This document shows positions 1 through 11,235 of a stretch of 64,000 nt of DNA, piece by piece (the stretch's first letter is position 1; every line of letters begins with the position of its first letter). Under the pieces are notes generated by a model. It made no database searches. It was not told the DNA's origin and saw only the letters and a list, made by a program, of their open reading frames with translations. The translations under genes were made by a program, and so were the position numbers. Source of the stretch: Plantago major (Eukaryota > Streptophyta > Magnoliopsida > Lamiales > Plantaginaceae); contig CM048839.1 of NCBI GenBank assembly GCA_026545765.1, forward strand, positions 21,762,566-21,826,565. The letters are read 5' to 3'.

Positions 1-199
1 AGTACATCAAATAATTAACTCAAGCCAATTAAGTAGATTAAGGAAAAGAACAACAAAATCATTGTAAAATTAATCAGGATATGCTTCAACATGTTGGAGC
101 TCAATGAAAGGGGCAACTATTCAATCTTTTAGTCACTCGCTTGACATGCCTTTTGATCTCTCTGTTATAGCTGGTGTATCAGCCATGGCCTTGTGAAAA

Positions 200-715
200 T
201 TAGAATCCCCTGGAGGAATGACGAAATCTTGGTAAGCTCACGTTCAAGCTGGTACTCAGAACTTCATGACCTGCTCCTCTTACTGTCACATGTGACAATC
301 CTTTATATCCTTCAACATCAGTTCCAACCTGAGTTAAAACTTGTGACTTGTGAGCATTGATTTCCAACTATGAAACATAGGTTTTTGACAGTTATTGTGC
401 ATCCCACCTCACTGTCAAGGTACCGAAGTCTCCAGGCAGTTTCAGCTGGTATCTGTAGACTGTTTATCGAATATCTTCTTGTTGTATCTGGAACATCTGA
501 ATCGACATCCCCACTGCGATTAGGAAAAAAATGACATAATTCTAAGTAACATTATATATACAAAATGCATCCATTTATCTGGCCAGTTAAGAGTTTCCTA
601 CCTGAATGATCAGCAGGAAGATTAATCTGAGGAACCATGTCGTGGAAATCTCTCTAGCCGGTTTATCAGGAAAGTATAGGCGTCGTTGGCAGGTAAAGTA
701 TAGGCGTCGTCGTCA
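200..715 (-). pseudogene. Serine carboxypeptidase-like (SCPL, S10) pseudogene
   Basis: Read on the minus strand, two blocks match plant type-II serine carboxypeptidases. The block at about 700-625 reads ANDAYTFLINRLERFP, the family motif before the catalytic-serine region, and then runs into a stop. The block at about 515-420 reads GDVDSDVPDTTRRYSINSLQ and on to the ETAW motif; in the family this carries the catalytic Asp. Near 330-245 the piece GYKGLSHVTVRGAGHEV carries the catalytic His region, in another frame, with a stop at 200-202. An intron-like gap (GTAGG to GCAG, about 599-517) separates the first two blocks, so this is not a processed copy. About 200 residues that normally lie between them, including the GESYAGHY serine motif, are absent. 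A 25-30-bp unit (cgacgcctatacttt) is duplicated at 665-715. Frameshifts, stops and the missing serine make it non-functional. Confidence 0.75.
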
Positions 716-1214
716 CCAGTGTTGTGGTAACAGGTGTTCGAATTAGAGAAACCAGCATTACAAAGTAGTATGAAAATGCTTGGATCTGATTAGCTTCCGA
801 AGATAGTGTTCTAGATTGTCATTACTCATTACAAAGGATGAAAATGCTCAAGAAAACACAGTTAAAGTGTAGGTATAAGTTTCTGCATCTTGTTACTCAG
901 TGTAGCTTGAACGTGACTTGCTCAAAAGTATATTCGACTTATCCACTTTTATTTTGTCTACTCCTTATTTCATGTGGGATCTGTTTGTGTGGTTACTGAA
1001 GCCACTTTTATATCCTCCTCATACAATCCCCACATAATTAGGTTTCGAGACACATCTTAACTTACTTCGTTACAACACATTCTGTACTCCCTATTTGTCT
1101 ACCATTACATTACACCACAGGCACAGGGAAGTCTCCTACTATCCACTAACACTCTAAAACCTCCCAACGCGAGTCGCAACTTCTAGTCTTAAATGAGAGC
1201 CTTTCTTCTTGACA
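716..1214. other. 3' flank of CDKC, no gene seen
   Basis: AT-rich sequence between the carboxypeptidase relic and the CDKC stop codon. It must hold the 3'UTR and poly(A) site of the minus-strand CDKC transcript. No coding block, repeat or RNA gene is visible. Confidence 0.5.
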
Positions 1215-4200
1215 TCATTGCTGCCAGTTATACTGTTGGTTACGGTTCCCGGACATCATGTTTGATCCACGCCCAGCTCCAGAGGCCCCGTATGGACCGC
1301 CACCATGAGGGTAATTTGGGCCCCCGCCTGCACGAGGAGGCCCAGTGCCTGGCATGCTACTTGAAGCATAGTGGGGAGCACGTCCTTGAGGGTAAGGGCC
1401 ACTGCTGTAGCCTCCACCACGGTTCGGTTGGTTATATCCACCAGGAGGATACCTACCTGGGCCTGCTGGAGGCCCACGAGACTTCGCATAGTGATGACCA
1501 GGCACTCCGGCTACTTGAGGTTGGGATGTATGCAAGGGTGGATTTGGGCCAGGCCGTATTGAAACATGTCCATGTCCGGGCTGCTGGATTGGTGGACGGC
1601 GACCATGTTGCTGCTGGTGTTGGAGTTTCTGTCGTTTTGCGTTTTCTTCCTGTTGCCGAGCCTGCTGGCGCTTTTTCTTTGTTTGGAATTCGTGTGAAGC
1701 TTCGTATTTGGGCAAACTGATTGTTTCATAGGTGAGACGAGAAATAAAAAAAAGAAAAGTAAATTAAACAAACTGATCCTTGAGCAAAGTGTATTTACAG
1801 ATTACAAAGACTCCTCATGTTCAGTAATGTACAGAGACACCAGGATTCTGTAAGTATTTATAGAAGAGATGAAATCTTAAATGACATGTCCATGCAACTT
1901 CTTGAAAAGATTACAAGTTTATCTTGTTAAGGTTATGAGAAACAAAGTAAGAGAGTTTTGGTCCTGTTTAATCCTGGTTCCTGAGGAGATGCTTGAACAT
2001 GTTTCAAACATTGGTTTGGGGGGGGGGTTGCGACCATTGATACCTCATTGGGTGCTCGTATCTTTTCAAAAAAAGACAAAAAGGGTGGAGAGGAAAAAGG
2101 TTTGAGGGGATAATAACCTCTTGGGATCACAGGGCAATGGGTCTGTCCAGAAATACTCAGCATCCAGAGCATCACTTGCTGTTATTCTCTTCATAGTCGA
2201 ACATTTTACACAAAAAAGATCAGCACGATAGTCAGTGAACAATAAACTTCATTAAGGTGAACATTGAAATGCAGTAAAATACTTTTGGGATCTGAAAAGG
2301 GTAAATAACATTCAAAAGCATGGAATAACGTACTTGAGATGGGTCAAGAGTCAGCATGCGATCAAGTAAATCCAAAGCATGACGGTCAAAGCTAAAATGA
2401 AAAAATAGATTGTATCAACGTCATCAGCATTCGGTAGAATCAGTGGACAAATGAAACAGACGAACTTACTGCCTGAAATGCTCTCTAAGCCGTCTTTTCA
2501 CTGGTCTTGCTGGCTTGAGATTGTTATACCATGGAATCTTTGACACTCCAGGCCAAATTTCCTCACTAGGAGTCCCACATATATCAAAGATTTTATTTAA
2601 TTGCTCAGGCTGCAGTACGAAATGCAATTAGTACATGAAATACAAATTATATGAATTGATGCTGAACTAAGTTGTTTAAGATCATCAGACTGCAGTAGAA
2701 TATAGCGTTACACACGGCTGCTCCAGCTCATCAAGTTCTAAATGGAGGCGTAAGAATATGAAATGTAACACGCAATTCAGGATGATTTAGTGTAAACAAA
2801 ACGAATACATCATACAAATTTGTGAGAACCATATGCACACACTACTTGATTAACAAAAGCTGTCCAGAATATGTTTGAATCAGCGTAAAAATATCATTGA
2901 AATCAGCTACCTCGTCTTTCCCAGGGAATATTGGTTTTCCATTAAGAAGTTCAGCAAGTATGCAACCGACTGACCACATGTCAACTGCTGGCCCATACTT
3001 TGTTGCTCCAAGCAGCAGCTCCGGTGGCCTACAAAATTTGTTCATTCATATTCACAAACCAAATGAACTATATTTAACTGGAACATGTTGACCAGGTCAG
3101 ATCACTGAAGGAGATTCAATAGAACTTACCTATACCATAAGGTAATGACACGATTTGTAAGATTAGCATTATGATCATTTGCAAATGACCGGGCTAGACC
3201 AAAATCAGCAAGCTTTAAGTTTCCTTCATTGTCTATAAGCAGATTTGAACCTGCAAAGAAATGCAATATGACTTGCACTCAACCTTTTGGAGGGAATAAA
3301 CTTAAGCTGCATACTTGTTTCAGATGCCAACCTTTAATATCACGGTGAAGCACTTGATTAACATGACAGTAGTGCAGCCCTGTCAGAAGCTGTCTCATGT
3401 AGCACTAGAAGAAGAGAGAAAAGTGAAATCAATAATATGATTGTCACTCTCCTTTTCAGTCAGAACACATGAAATAATGTAGTCATGCATCTTACGAACT
3501 CATCACGGTACCTTAATCTGTGGCACTGAAAATCTCATTGTAGGACGATCAGCAAGACCAGTCAAATCATGGTCCATGTACTCAAAGACCATATAAATTC
3601 CACCTTTGTACTTGTTGCCATCTGCAAAGAAGCCAAATACAAATTGCACGGCGAATCAGCATGAAAGCCCCAAAAAACTTTGATAGAGCTAGTTGTGATT
3701 TATAGATGGCGAAGTTGTATGTGACATAAGCCTAATTAGAAGTTCTAACTTCTAAGACACCAAGATCATACTGCACAATACAGAAAGTGCAAGTGGATTC
3801 TTGGGTTTACCTGGTGGCCCTTGCTCATCCTTCTCCGGACCTGGATAGCAAAATTCAGATGCAAAATCAATCAATCGACTCATTACACTATTACATCATA
3901 CAACACGCAATCTAGCGATTCCAATAAGTTGAGATGAACTATACCAAATTATTACCAGGGGATGTAACAATCTCTTTAAGATTAATGATGTTTTCATGGT
4001 GAAGCTTCTTCAATATCTTTATTTCTCTGATGGCAGTGATCGGGAACTGCAATCGCATACAACGGCATCAAATTAGCAAAACACATAAGCTCCATTACTT
4101 TTCTTCTTCACCCTTAAACCATACTCCTTCAGCTCAGTCTCAAATAATGAAAACTTGGAATCGAAAAACTGTAATTACAACCAAAACAAGTAGAAAACAA

Positions 4201-4534
4201 ATACCCCTTCTCTTTCGTTATCCATCCGTATTTTCTTCAGAGCGACAATTTCCCCTGTTTTGATATCCCTAGCCATGAACACTTGCCTGCAGAAGCAAAA
4301 TTCTCAGCTCAACAGCAACTAAATTCTCTTTCACGGACAGAGAGTAGAATTTTCAACAAAGAGAGACGAAAAAGCTCCAATTATACTAGTTGGAAAGTGA
4401 AAGCAACATAGTGTATGTATGTACCCATAAGTTCCTTCACCAATCTGCTCCAATTTCTCGAAGCAATCGACGCTTCTGGAACCCCATGCCGGTACTTCGG
4501 TAACGTTGAGCTGCTCTGGAGCTGCTATCGCCAT
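1215..4534 (-). CDS. CDKC: Cyclin-dependent kinase C (CDKC, CDK9-like)
   Basis: Twelve exons (minus strand): 4534-4425, 4286-4205, 4046-3956, 3840-3811, 3621-3512, 3404-3332, 3250-3130, 3028-2911, 2609-2470, 2391-2334, 2188-2118, 1716-1215. Together they are 1506 nt encoding 501 aa with all phases matching. Visible kinase landmarks are the glycine loop IGEGTYG (31-37), catalytic Lys in VALKK (about 54), the cyclin-binding helix PITAIRE (66-72) that defines CDKC, HRD (161-163), DFG (181-183) and T-loop Thr in NLTNRV (about 197, equivalent to CDK9 Thr186). The C-terminal 150 residues form a Gly/Pro/Gln/Tyr-rich tail ending in YNWQQ, as in plant CDKC. In the known family CDKC pairs with cyclin T as plant P-TEFb and phosphorylates the RNA polymerase II C-terminal domain in the nucleus. 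The start is the first ATG, giving the family N-terminus [16 protein letters not shown]. Confidence 0.96.
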
Positions 4535-5055
4535 TCGAAATTCGAATCACGGTACAGAAAATCAGAATTCTCTAGGGGGTGATAGCAGAATTAGGGTTTG
4601 CAACAGCGTAGATGAACAATTAAGGGTTTCGAGAGGGTGTAAAGAGGTGGAGGAAAGGTGAAAGAAGAGAGTGACGGCAGTGGGTCGGAATAGAGTAAGC
4701 CGAATTTCGCTTTGTAGAGAATTTCAAGATTTTGTGAACAGAGGATGTATAAACTATAAAGCTTGCTGTGAATGTTCTTAAATCTTTCGATCATCGTCAT
4801 AAACGGTCTTTTGAAATTGAAGTAAGTACGTGTTTTGCTATACAAACTTTTCATATCAAAAAACGAAAAAAGAAAAAAGTGCAAGTATCTGAAAACTCGG
4901 ATTTTAAATCAGGGCTACATTTAGCGAAACATTATTTAGTTTATCGAATTTATTTTCGTAATAAATCGTGAATGTAAACATGGTGATAAAATTTTGATCT
5001 AATAAACTGTCAGGAAAACATGAAATAAAATTTGATTTGTTCTTACATACTATAT
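4535..5055. other. CDKC upstream region
   Basis: Probable 5'UTR and promoter of the minus-strand CDKC gene, followed by AT-rich DNA. I see no second gene and no clear TATA assignment. Confidence 0.4.
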
Positions 5056-5196
5056 TTAGCAAATCAGCTATCTTATCAGCTAATTAATTTACTAAACACT
5101 TTTATAAAAACCAACTACCTTATCAGCTCCAGCTACCTTATCAGCTATAATCTACCTTATCAGCTACCAGCTAACTTATCAGTTAGTTTTGCTAAA
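5056..5196. mobile_element. Small MITE, TTTAGCAAA inverted ends (copy 1)
   Basis: The stretch begins TTTAGCAAATCAGCT and ends AGTTAGTTTTGCTAAA, so its ends are inverted repeats. The interior is built of repeated CTTATCAGCTA units. A related copy lies at 42340-42449. The size and ends suggest a non-autonomous DNA transposon, perhaps hAT-like. I could not fix a target-site duplication, so the superfamily is a guess. Confidence 0.55.
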
Positions 5197-5418
5197 CAGA
5201 GCCGAAATAACACATTACATTAGTGTAAACTACGGGAATATATCAAGCACTATGTCAGTGTGTTGGAGGAATACACTTGTTTGGCTTCACAAAAACTCAA
5301 CCGGAATTGAAAAAACTCACTTCACGTGTGAAGCCAAACGACTCATATTCAGTAAAATTGGGAGTTTTCCAATAATTTATCAAGAAGTTATCTTCACGGG
5401 ACAGGTCAATGTTACCCG

Positions 5419-6022
5419 GGGTTTTCTATCGTCAGTCGAGGTGTCGCACTGACTAACTTCGGTCACCTATTTTGATCCGTTAGATTAAAAATATAACGGT
5501 GGTGGAGATCGAATAATCTGCTACCTTTCGCAGCAAGTGTTGCCATGGGGTGTCGCTCGTGTCGCACAAGGTGTTGCACAACTTGTTACTCTAACCATAT
5601 ATATCGCCTTAAACTATTTAAATATATTAAAACAAAAAAAAATTATATATTAAAAATACTCCTATGAAAAAAAATTAAAATCTTTCAATTAAAATTAAAA
5701 TTTTAGTTAGGGTTCATTCAATTTGATTCAATGTTTTTAAAGACGTGGATATTCGTTTGTAATAATAATTTTAATGATATAATTATAAATTATAAAAGTA
5801 TATATAAATATGTGTTTAATTATTTTTTTTATAAAAAATTAATGGAAAAGTTTATATTTCTAAATATAGTAACAAGTAGCGGTTGAGGGAGATGGAGAGC
5901 AATGGTTAAGGGCGATGAAGAGCAGTGGTTGAGAGCGATAGAGAGCAATGGACACGTGTCACGTATCGACACCTCGATTGGCAATAGTCAGGACAACAAC
6001 TTGACTGCCGATAGAAAACCTT
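5419..6022. mobile_element. Mutator-like MITE with 10-bp target duplication
   Basis: Inverted terminal repeats share GGTTTTCTATCG followed by KCAGTC on both ends. The left end continues into TCGAGGTGTCG, and the same string appears in inverted orientation about 55 bases inside the right end. The element is flanked by the identical direct repeat ATGTTACCCG at 5409-5418 and 6023-6032. A 9-11-bp target duplication is the hallmark of Mutator-like elements. The 604-bp interior has no coding sequence. It carries GAGAGCAATGG-type repeats near the right end. Confidence 0.8.
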
Positions 6023-6032
6023 ATGTTACCCG

Positions 6033-7462
6033 TCAACTAAAAGTATTTACATGTTTAGCTTTAAATACCATGTGATAAATATATATACATTAATCATAGG
6101 TTATCTACATTAAAATACATTATTATGTAATATTTGTAACTATATATACATTTTATGTCAATCTCGTTTATCTAAGATATGAAAGATGACAAAAGCAGTT
6201 TGTTTAGCTAAGCTAAACTGTATTATTTTATTATTTGACAGAAGTACTTCTCTTGTATGGAACACAGTACAATTTGGCAAATTGCATCGAATGCCCTATT
6301 TAGATTGTCTAATTACATCTAGGTAATGAGTAGTTTACTATTACATATCATAGTAACTTAGATGAACTTTACTGCATCAAAGCCCATCAATTTGACTTTT
6401 GACGGATTAGAATATGGAAAATTATTTTTTTTTACCCATTTGAAGTATTGGATATTAAAATCGGCCAAACGACATTGATTTTATTTATCACGGGTATGCG
6501 GTTCATGAGTGTTTGAAGCTGAATTGGTTGTTTATGGAACTCTATTGCGTTGTGTGGGAGATTGAGTATTTGATGACAGTTGATCAATATGCATATCGTC
6601 ATCGTTAGCTGAATCAATTATATCAGAGTTTTATGATAAATAATTAGTTTGTCTGGTGCGTTATCGTATATTTTCCGATTTAGGAAAATACTCAAAGTCA
6701 GTGGGGTTATGTTCTTCACTTGTCTCACCTCAAGTTTGTTAGTATATTTCAAACTTTGCTTACCAACTAGAGTACTCGTTGATGATTAATTTGGAACTTA
6801 GCATATGACTTTTCATCCCGCTTACACCAACATGCCTGTGACATTTCTTGAGAAAGTTAAAAAGTTTGATGCCCCGATGCCTTAAAAAAGTTCCATTCCA
6901 TGTGACATGGAGGGAAAGCGCAACTTTAGTAGGGATATGTAGCTACAGTAAAAGTATTGCGTTAGGAGGTGGGTGAAAGATCTTATAGTAAAAAAGGGAT
7001 GAAAAAAAGTTAGTTGAATCAGTGGAGAATATAACATTTATAAAATGTAACAATTTGGTGTAATTGCATTGTTAGCGTAGAAATATGAAAAAGAAATGAA
7101 TCGAACAAATTCAATAGGATGATTAAAATAGTAAAATAGACAAATTCTTTCAAATGGAGTGAGTTTACGATTACATAGGTGATCAAATTTCATTAAATAA
7201 CGTTAAAAAAGTTTTAATAAACTATAAACACGGCAAGAACGTTCATAGGATTATAATGTTGCCCATGAGTATGGTTTATTACTAAGCTCATTGTAGCTAA
7301 GAGCAGGACATAGTGAAGCGTTCTTTTCAAAACTGGTAAAAAAGAAAAGAATGGAATTTTATATGTAGTATTTTAAATTTCGCCTATAACTTTGCAACAC
7401 ACATATAATTTGATCCCGGATTGTCTCACACAAAACTTTTTGAATTTTTAATTACTGATAAA
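6033..7462. other. Intergenic, no gene seen
   Basis: About 1.4 kb of AT-rich sequence. Only short random reading frames are present and no protein family, RNA gene or clear repeat boundary could be recognised. Confidence 0.5.
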
Positions 7463-7464
7463 TA

Positions 7465-7702
7465 CTCCCTCCATTTCAAAAAAATTGTTACATTTCTTAT
7501 TATTTATATAATCGCGATTTTGGCAATTCTTCTTAAATGATATTAATAAATAAATTATTAAAATTATATAATGAAAATTTAGTAATTAAAATTTTATTAT
7601 ATGATTTTATTAAATTATTCTTATTATCGTTATAGTAATTTAATAAACTCAAAACGATTAATGACAAAATCAAATGTAACACTTTCTCTAAAATGAAGGG
7701 AG
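7465..7702. mobile_element. Stowaway MITE (Tc1/mariner type), copy 1
   Basis: The 238-bp element starts CTCCCTCCATTTC and ends GAAATG-like aaaatgaagggag, with TA dinucleotides on both sides (7463-7464 and 7703-7704). CTCCCTCC ends with a TA target are diagnostic of plant Stowaway MITEs. The AT-rich interior closely resembles that of the copy at 39347-39588, so both belong to one subfamily. Confidence 0.88.
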
Positions 7703-7704
7703 TA

Positions 7705-8110
7705 GTAATTAAATTTTAATTGAGTTTGGAATTTTCTTATAAAATTAAAATTTTATAAATTTTTTAATGTTTTGAGTTTTAGTTAAGAAGTTAATTAAAC
7801 GGTAAAATTATATACGAAAATATGTTTAACTCAATTGTTTATCAAACTCCCGCTGAACTCCCAACTACTGTACAGTCAGCATTTATTCCAAACATAGGAT
7901 TCAGTCATCAGGTATAATCAGATACCGAAATACCATAAATATTGCGTAGACCGTTGAAAGTTGAAAGAAGCTAATTAATCCTTGATGAAAACAACCACCT
8001 GCAATAAATCCAATCCAACCCCTTTAAACTAATATTAGCAACACAAACCTTTTCCCTCTATCCTTTACCAAATTACCAGTCATCATCTTCACAAGCTCAC
8101 ATCACACTCT
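7705..8110 (+). other. Upstream region of the F-box gene
   Basis: AT-rich in its first half and then pyrimidine-rich towards 8100, which fits a promoter and 5'UTR for the F-box gene. No TATA box could be assigned with confidence. Confidence 0.4.
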
Positions 8111-8140
8111 CACCTCACCTCACCTCACCTCACCTCACCT
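8111..8140 (+). repeat. (CACCT)6 microsatellite in the leader
   Basis: Six perfect copies of CACCT end four bases before the start codon of the F-box gene. The array lies in the presumed 5'UTR. Confidence 0.9.
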
Positions 8141-8143
8141 CAC

Positions 8144-9346
8144 ATGTCGTCATCAACAACAACAACCACCACCGACACCTGCAACTCTCGCCGGTTTTCA
8201 TGGATAATGAAATCCTGCTTCCCCCAAAACCTCCACCACCCCTCCCCCCTCTCCTCCCCAACAATCCCCACTACGACAATCTCCGCCCTACCAGATGACA
8301 TCCTCCTCGAATGCCTCTCCCGAGTCCCCTACTCCTCCCTCCCATCCCTCCTCTCCGTCTGCCGCCGCTGGGCCCACCTCCTCAACTCCCCCTCCTTCTT
8401 CCTCCTCCTCCGCCCCTCCCCCACTCTCTTCTCTCTCTCCATTTCCAACTCCACCCTCTTCTCCGCCACTCTTAATCACCGCTCCTGGAAGCTCTCTTCC
8501 TTCCTCCCACACCACCCATTCCCCAATTTCCCCAATTTCAAGCTCGTCGCAATCGGCCGGAAAATCTACATTCTCAGCCGGACGGCAATGCTCCGTTGGG
8601 ACACGTGGACCGGGACGATCGTGCCGAAGGCAGGAATGAGCCTCGGTCGAAAGAAGTTCGCGGTTGCGGCGGTAGCGGGAAAAATATATGTGGCGGGAGG
8701 TTGCGCGAGGTCGTCCGGGGTCGAGGAGTATGACCCGGAAGAGAATGCGTGGCGCGTGGTTACGGACGCGCCAAGGAGGAGGTACGGTTGCATTGGAGCG
8801 TCGGTTGACGGGTTGTTCTGCGTGATTGGGGGGTTGAAGATCGGGAATGATGTCTCACGCGCCGCCAGGGCGGAGGAGGCGCATTTGTACGCGAGCACGA
8901 TGGATTTGTACGATGTTTCGTCCGGCGCGTGGCTGAGGAGCCGAGGTGTGCCGGGTGGAGGGTGCATGGTAGCGGCTTGTGCGGCGAGCGATGGGAACGT
9001 GTACATTTTATCGAGTCATGCGGTGGAGTTGTCGTTTTGGAGATTTAATGCGAGGAGGAAGAGTGTTAATTTTGGCGCGTGGTGTAGAATTAAGAGTCCG
9101 CCGTTGCCGCCGCAGGTGGGGTTGGATAGCAAGGTGAGGTTTAGTTGTGTCGGCGTGGCGGATACGGTGGTGCTTGTTCAAGTGTCGGGGTGTGTTGATG
9201 ATATATGGCGGCGGGCGGAGAGGAGGGAAAGGGGGTCGAAGAATGGGATGGTGTTGGTTTATGATTGCGGTGGTGGCGAGTGGAGTCGAGGGCCCGATTT
9301 GCCGGAGGTGATAGGACGCGCCGCTTGTGTGTGTGTGGAGTGTTGA
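8144..9346 (+). CDS. F-box/kelch-repeat protein (At5g26960-like)
   Basis: Single exon, 400 aa. An F-box lies at about 46-90 (ALPDDILLECLSRVPYSSLP and onwards). Kelch-type repeats follow: LGRKKFAVAAVAGKIYVAGG near 168-187 with a YDPEENAW blade end near 196-203, RRYGCIGASVDGLFCVIGG near 212-230 with YDVSSGAW near 256-263, and a degenerate blade closing with VYDCGGGEW near the C-terminus. In the known family the F-box binds the SKP1 part of an SCF ubiquitin ligase and the kelch propeller holds the substrate, so this is a likely substrate receptor. The substrate is unknown. The start is the first ATG after the CACCT array. The gene is strikingly GC-rich, with a pyrimidine-rich first third and a G-rich remainder. 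The similarity to At5g26960 is from memory of the family. Confidence 0.9.
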   Translation: MSSSTTTTTTDTCNSRRFSWIMKSCFPQNLHHPSPLSSPTIPTTTISALPDDILLECLSRVPYSSLPSLLSVCRRWAHLLNSPSFFLLLRPSPTLFSLSISNSTLFSATLNHRSWKLSSFLPHHPFPNFPNFKLVAIGRKIYILSRTAMLRWDTWTGTIVPKAGMSLGRKKFAVAAVAGKIYVAGGCARSSGVEEYDPEENAWRVVTDAPRRRYGCIGASVDGLFCVIGGLKIGNDVSRAARAEEAHLYASTMDLYDVSSGAWLRSRGVPGGGCMVAACAASDGNVYILSSHAVELSFWRFNARRKSVNFGAWCRIKSPPLPPQVGLDSKVRFSCVGVADTVVLVQVSGCVDDIWRRAERRERGSKNGMVLVYDCGGGEWSRGPDLPEVIGRAACVCVEC

Positions 9347-9752
9347 GGGGAGATTCATGTGGGACCATCTGGGCACGGGTTTTGGATTTGTGTGTGGGGT
9401 TGAAACTTTTGACTTTATTTTATGAGGATTGAGGTATGGAAAGGGGACATGTGATTGGATGATGATGCTGTTACTAAATTAGAACATTGATTATGATTTC
9501 GAGCATTTTAATGCTTAAAATATGGTCACATTTTTAAATTTTTACATGTCGATGGGGATTACTTTATGCGTACTCCATTTATAATGTTTAATGTTTCCCT
9601 AAGAACTTTTTCTCACTAGTTTATAATGTTTCCCTAAGAACTTTTTCTCACTAATTAGAACTTACATAACTCCATGTTTATCCTATACTACTACCCCCAA
9701 TATACTGTAATTGTGCCAGGTAATATATTGAACTCAAAGTCTTGGAAAATGT
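9347..9752. other. 3' flank of the F-box gene with a short tandem duplication
   Basis: AT-rich 3' region. A unit of about 40 bases containing TTTCCCTAAGAACTTTTTCT occurs twice in tandem at about 9580-9657. Otherwise nothing is recognisable. Confidence 0.5.
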
Positions 9753-10732
9753 AAGATTTTCCTAAAAGTTAGGAAATTCAAGGTTTTTTCTGGTTTTTTG
9801 CGGTTTTTGGGTTTTAACAGTCTGACCGGCCGGGTTTTTCAAAAAACCGCCGAGATAAACATTTTTCATTATCATTTTAATAGATTATGTTATGGTTTTA
9901 ATTTGTTAACATTGAAAGTTTCAGTTACAGTTTTAAAGTATTTTATTAATGTTCTAAGAGATGATATGATAGTTTTAATGCGTCGATATTGCATGTTTCA
10001 ATTATAGTTTTAACATTTTTGTTAAATTTTTAACAGATGGTATCATGGTTTTAAGAACCTGCATGATATTTTTATAATGGCTTGTTATAGTTTTAAGTGA
10101 CATTCTAATATCATTAAACCACTATTAAACAAGTCTAAAAGTTTCAGAAAAGCCATTAAAACAACAATAAACAAGCTTAAAATAAGCACTTGAACATTCA
10201 GTCATTCAAATATTTAAAAACATCTATTCTCATAGAAAAAATTAAAATATATGTTCATTCGGTGTTTTTGATGCAAATGCAACTGAGTTGTCAAAATAGG
10301 CTTTTTTCGATTAAACTTGTTGGTGAACTTCGGACTCCTGCCTTTTGTTGCTATCTGAAAATTCGGTGGAAATCCGGCAAGATCCGACATAAATCCGGCG
10401 AAACTAGAGAGAGAGATTGATCGGTACATTGAGCACCATAATTTTCGGCGGATGATATGGATCCGACGGTGGTTCCGGCGGAGGGAGAGGGCGGCGACGG
10501 TTCCGGCTGAGGGAGGAGGAGGGGAGAGAGAGGAAGGGAGAGAGATAAATGGGTTTAAATGTTTCTCTCTCTAGGGTTTTTGTAGAGAGAGAAAGATTGT
10601 TGAGTTTTGTGAATTTTGTGAGAGAGTGTGTTATTATTTGGGTATTTATATTAAAGCTATTAACCAATTTGTAGTGTTTCTGACCGGTTATTTATTGTAA
10701 AAACCGGATTTTCCTATAGATTAGGAAAATCT
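9753..10732. mobile_element. About 1-kb TIR element with GC-rich passenger segment
   Basis: The left end reads AAGATTTTCCTAA and the right end carries its reverse complement TTAGGAAAATCTT. A second inverted pair lies just inside, around GACCGG and CCGGT with AAAAACC. The interior has a T/A-rich part full of GTTTTAA motifs and a GC-rich part (about 10360-10560) with many CCGG and GGCGG motifs that looks like coding-type or captured DNA. No target duplication was found and no transposase is encoded, so classification stays open. Confidence 0.5.
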
Positions 10733-10877
10733 TCCCTTTTACTATACTTACTCTATATTGAATGTTGTAGTGTGCTATATTTGTACAAAAAATCTGCTCT
10801 AGTCGACCAAATTCAGCAATAATAGGTCTCTCTCCACGTGCATATGGAGTAGCAAGTCACAGTGTAGATTAGTCCTG

Positions 10878-11115
10878 TCAAAATTGATCCGAATCCGAAA
10901 TCCGATCCGAATTGGCGAAGGTCAACCATCCGAATTTTGATCCGAAATTCGATTCGAAATGACCCGATCCGAAATCATCCGAATAAATATGATCCGAAAG
11001 CATCCGATCTGAAATGATCCGAAATATATCCGAACTCATCCGATCCGAACACATCCGATCCGAAATAATCCGAATTAAATTTGATCCGATTTCATCCGAT
11101 TCGAAAGGACCCAAA
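10878..11115. repeat. ATCCGA minisatellite, left copy
   Basis: About 240 bases of degenerate tandem units of the type GATCCGAAAT or CATCCGATCCGAA. The same motif in the same orientation recurs at 16105-16310, on the other side of the CACTA element. Confidence 0.8.
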
Positions 11116-11235
11116 TTATAAATATAATATATGAAATTAGTGATGAGTATTTCAATATTGTGTTCTTATATGGTTATATCATAATATGACCCATATCTTA
11201 GGATGTCTAATGTCCATATTGAATTGGACAGTGAG

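Noticed and set aside
1193-1720. 175-aa plus-strand open frame
   Set aside because: It lies exactly opposite the last CDKC exon, whose Gly/Pro-rich codons keep the other strand open. It has no family similarity.
8295-9376. Several open frames overlapping the F-box gene on both strands
   Set aside because: They follow from the GC-rich, skewed codon use of the F-box gene and encode low-complexity S/P or R/H-rich sequence.
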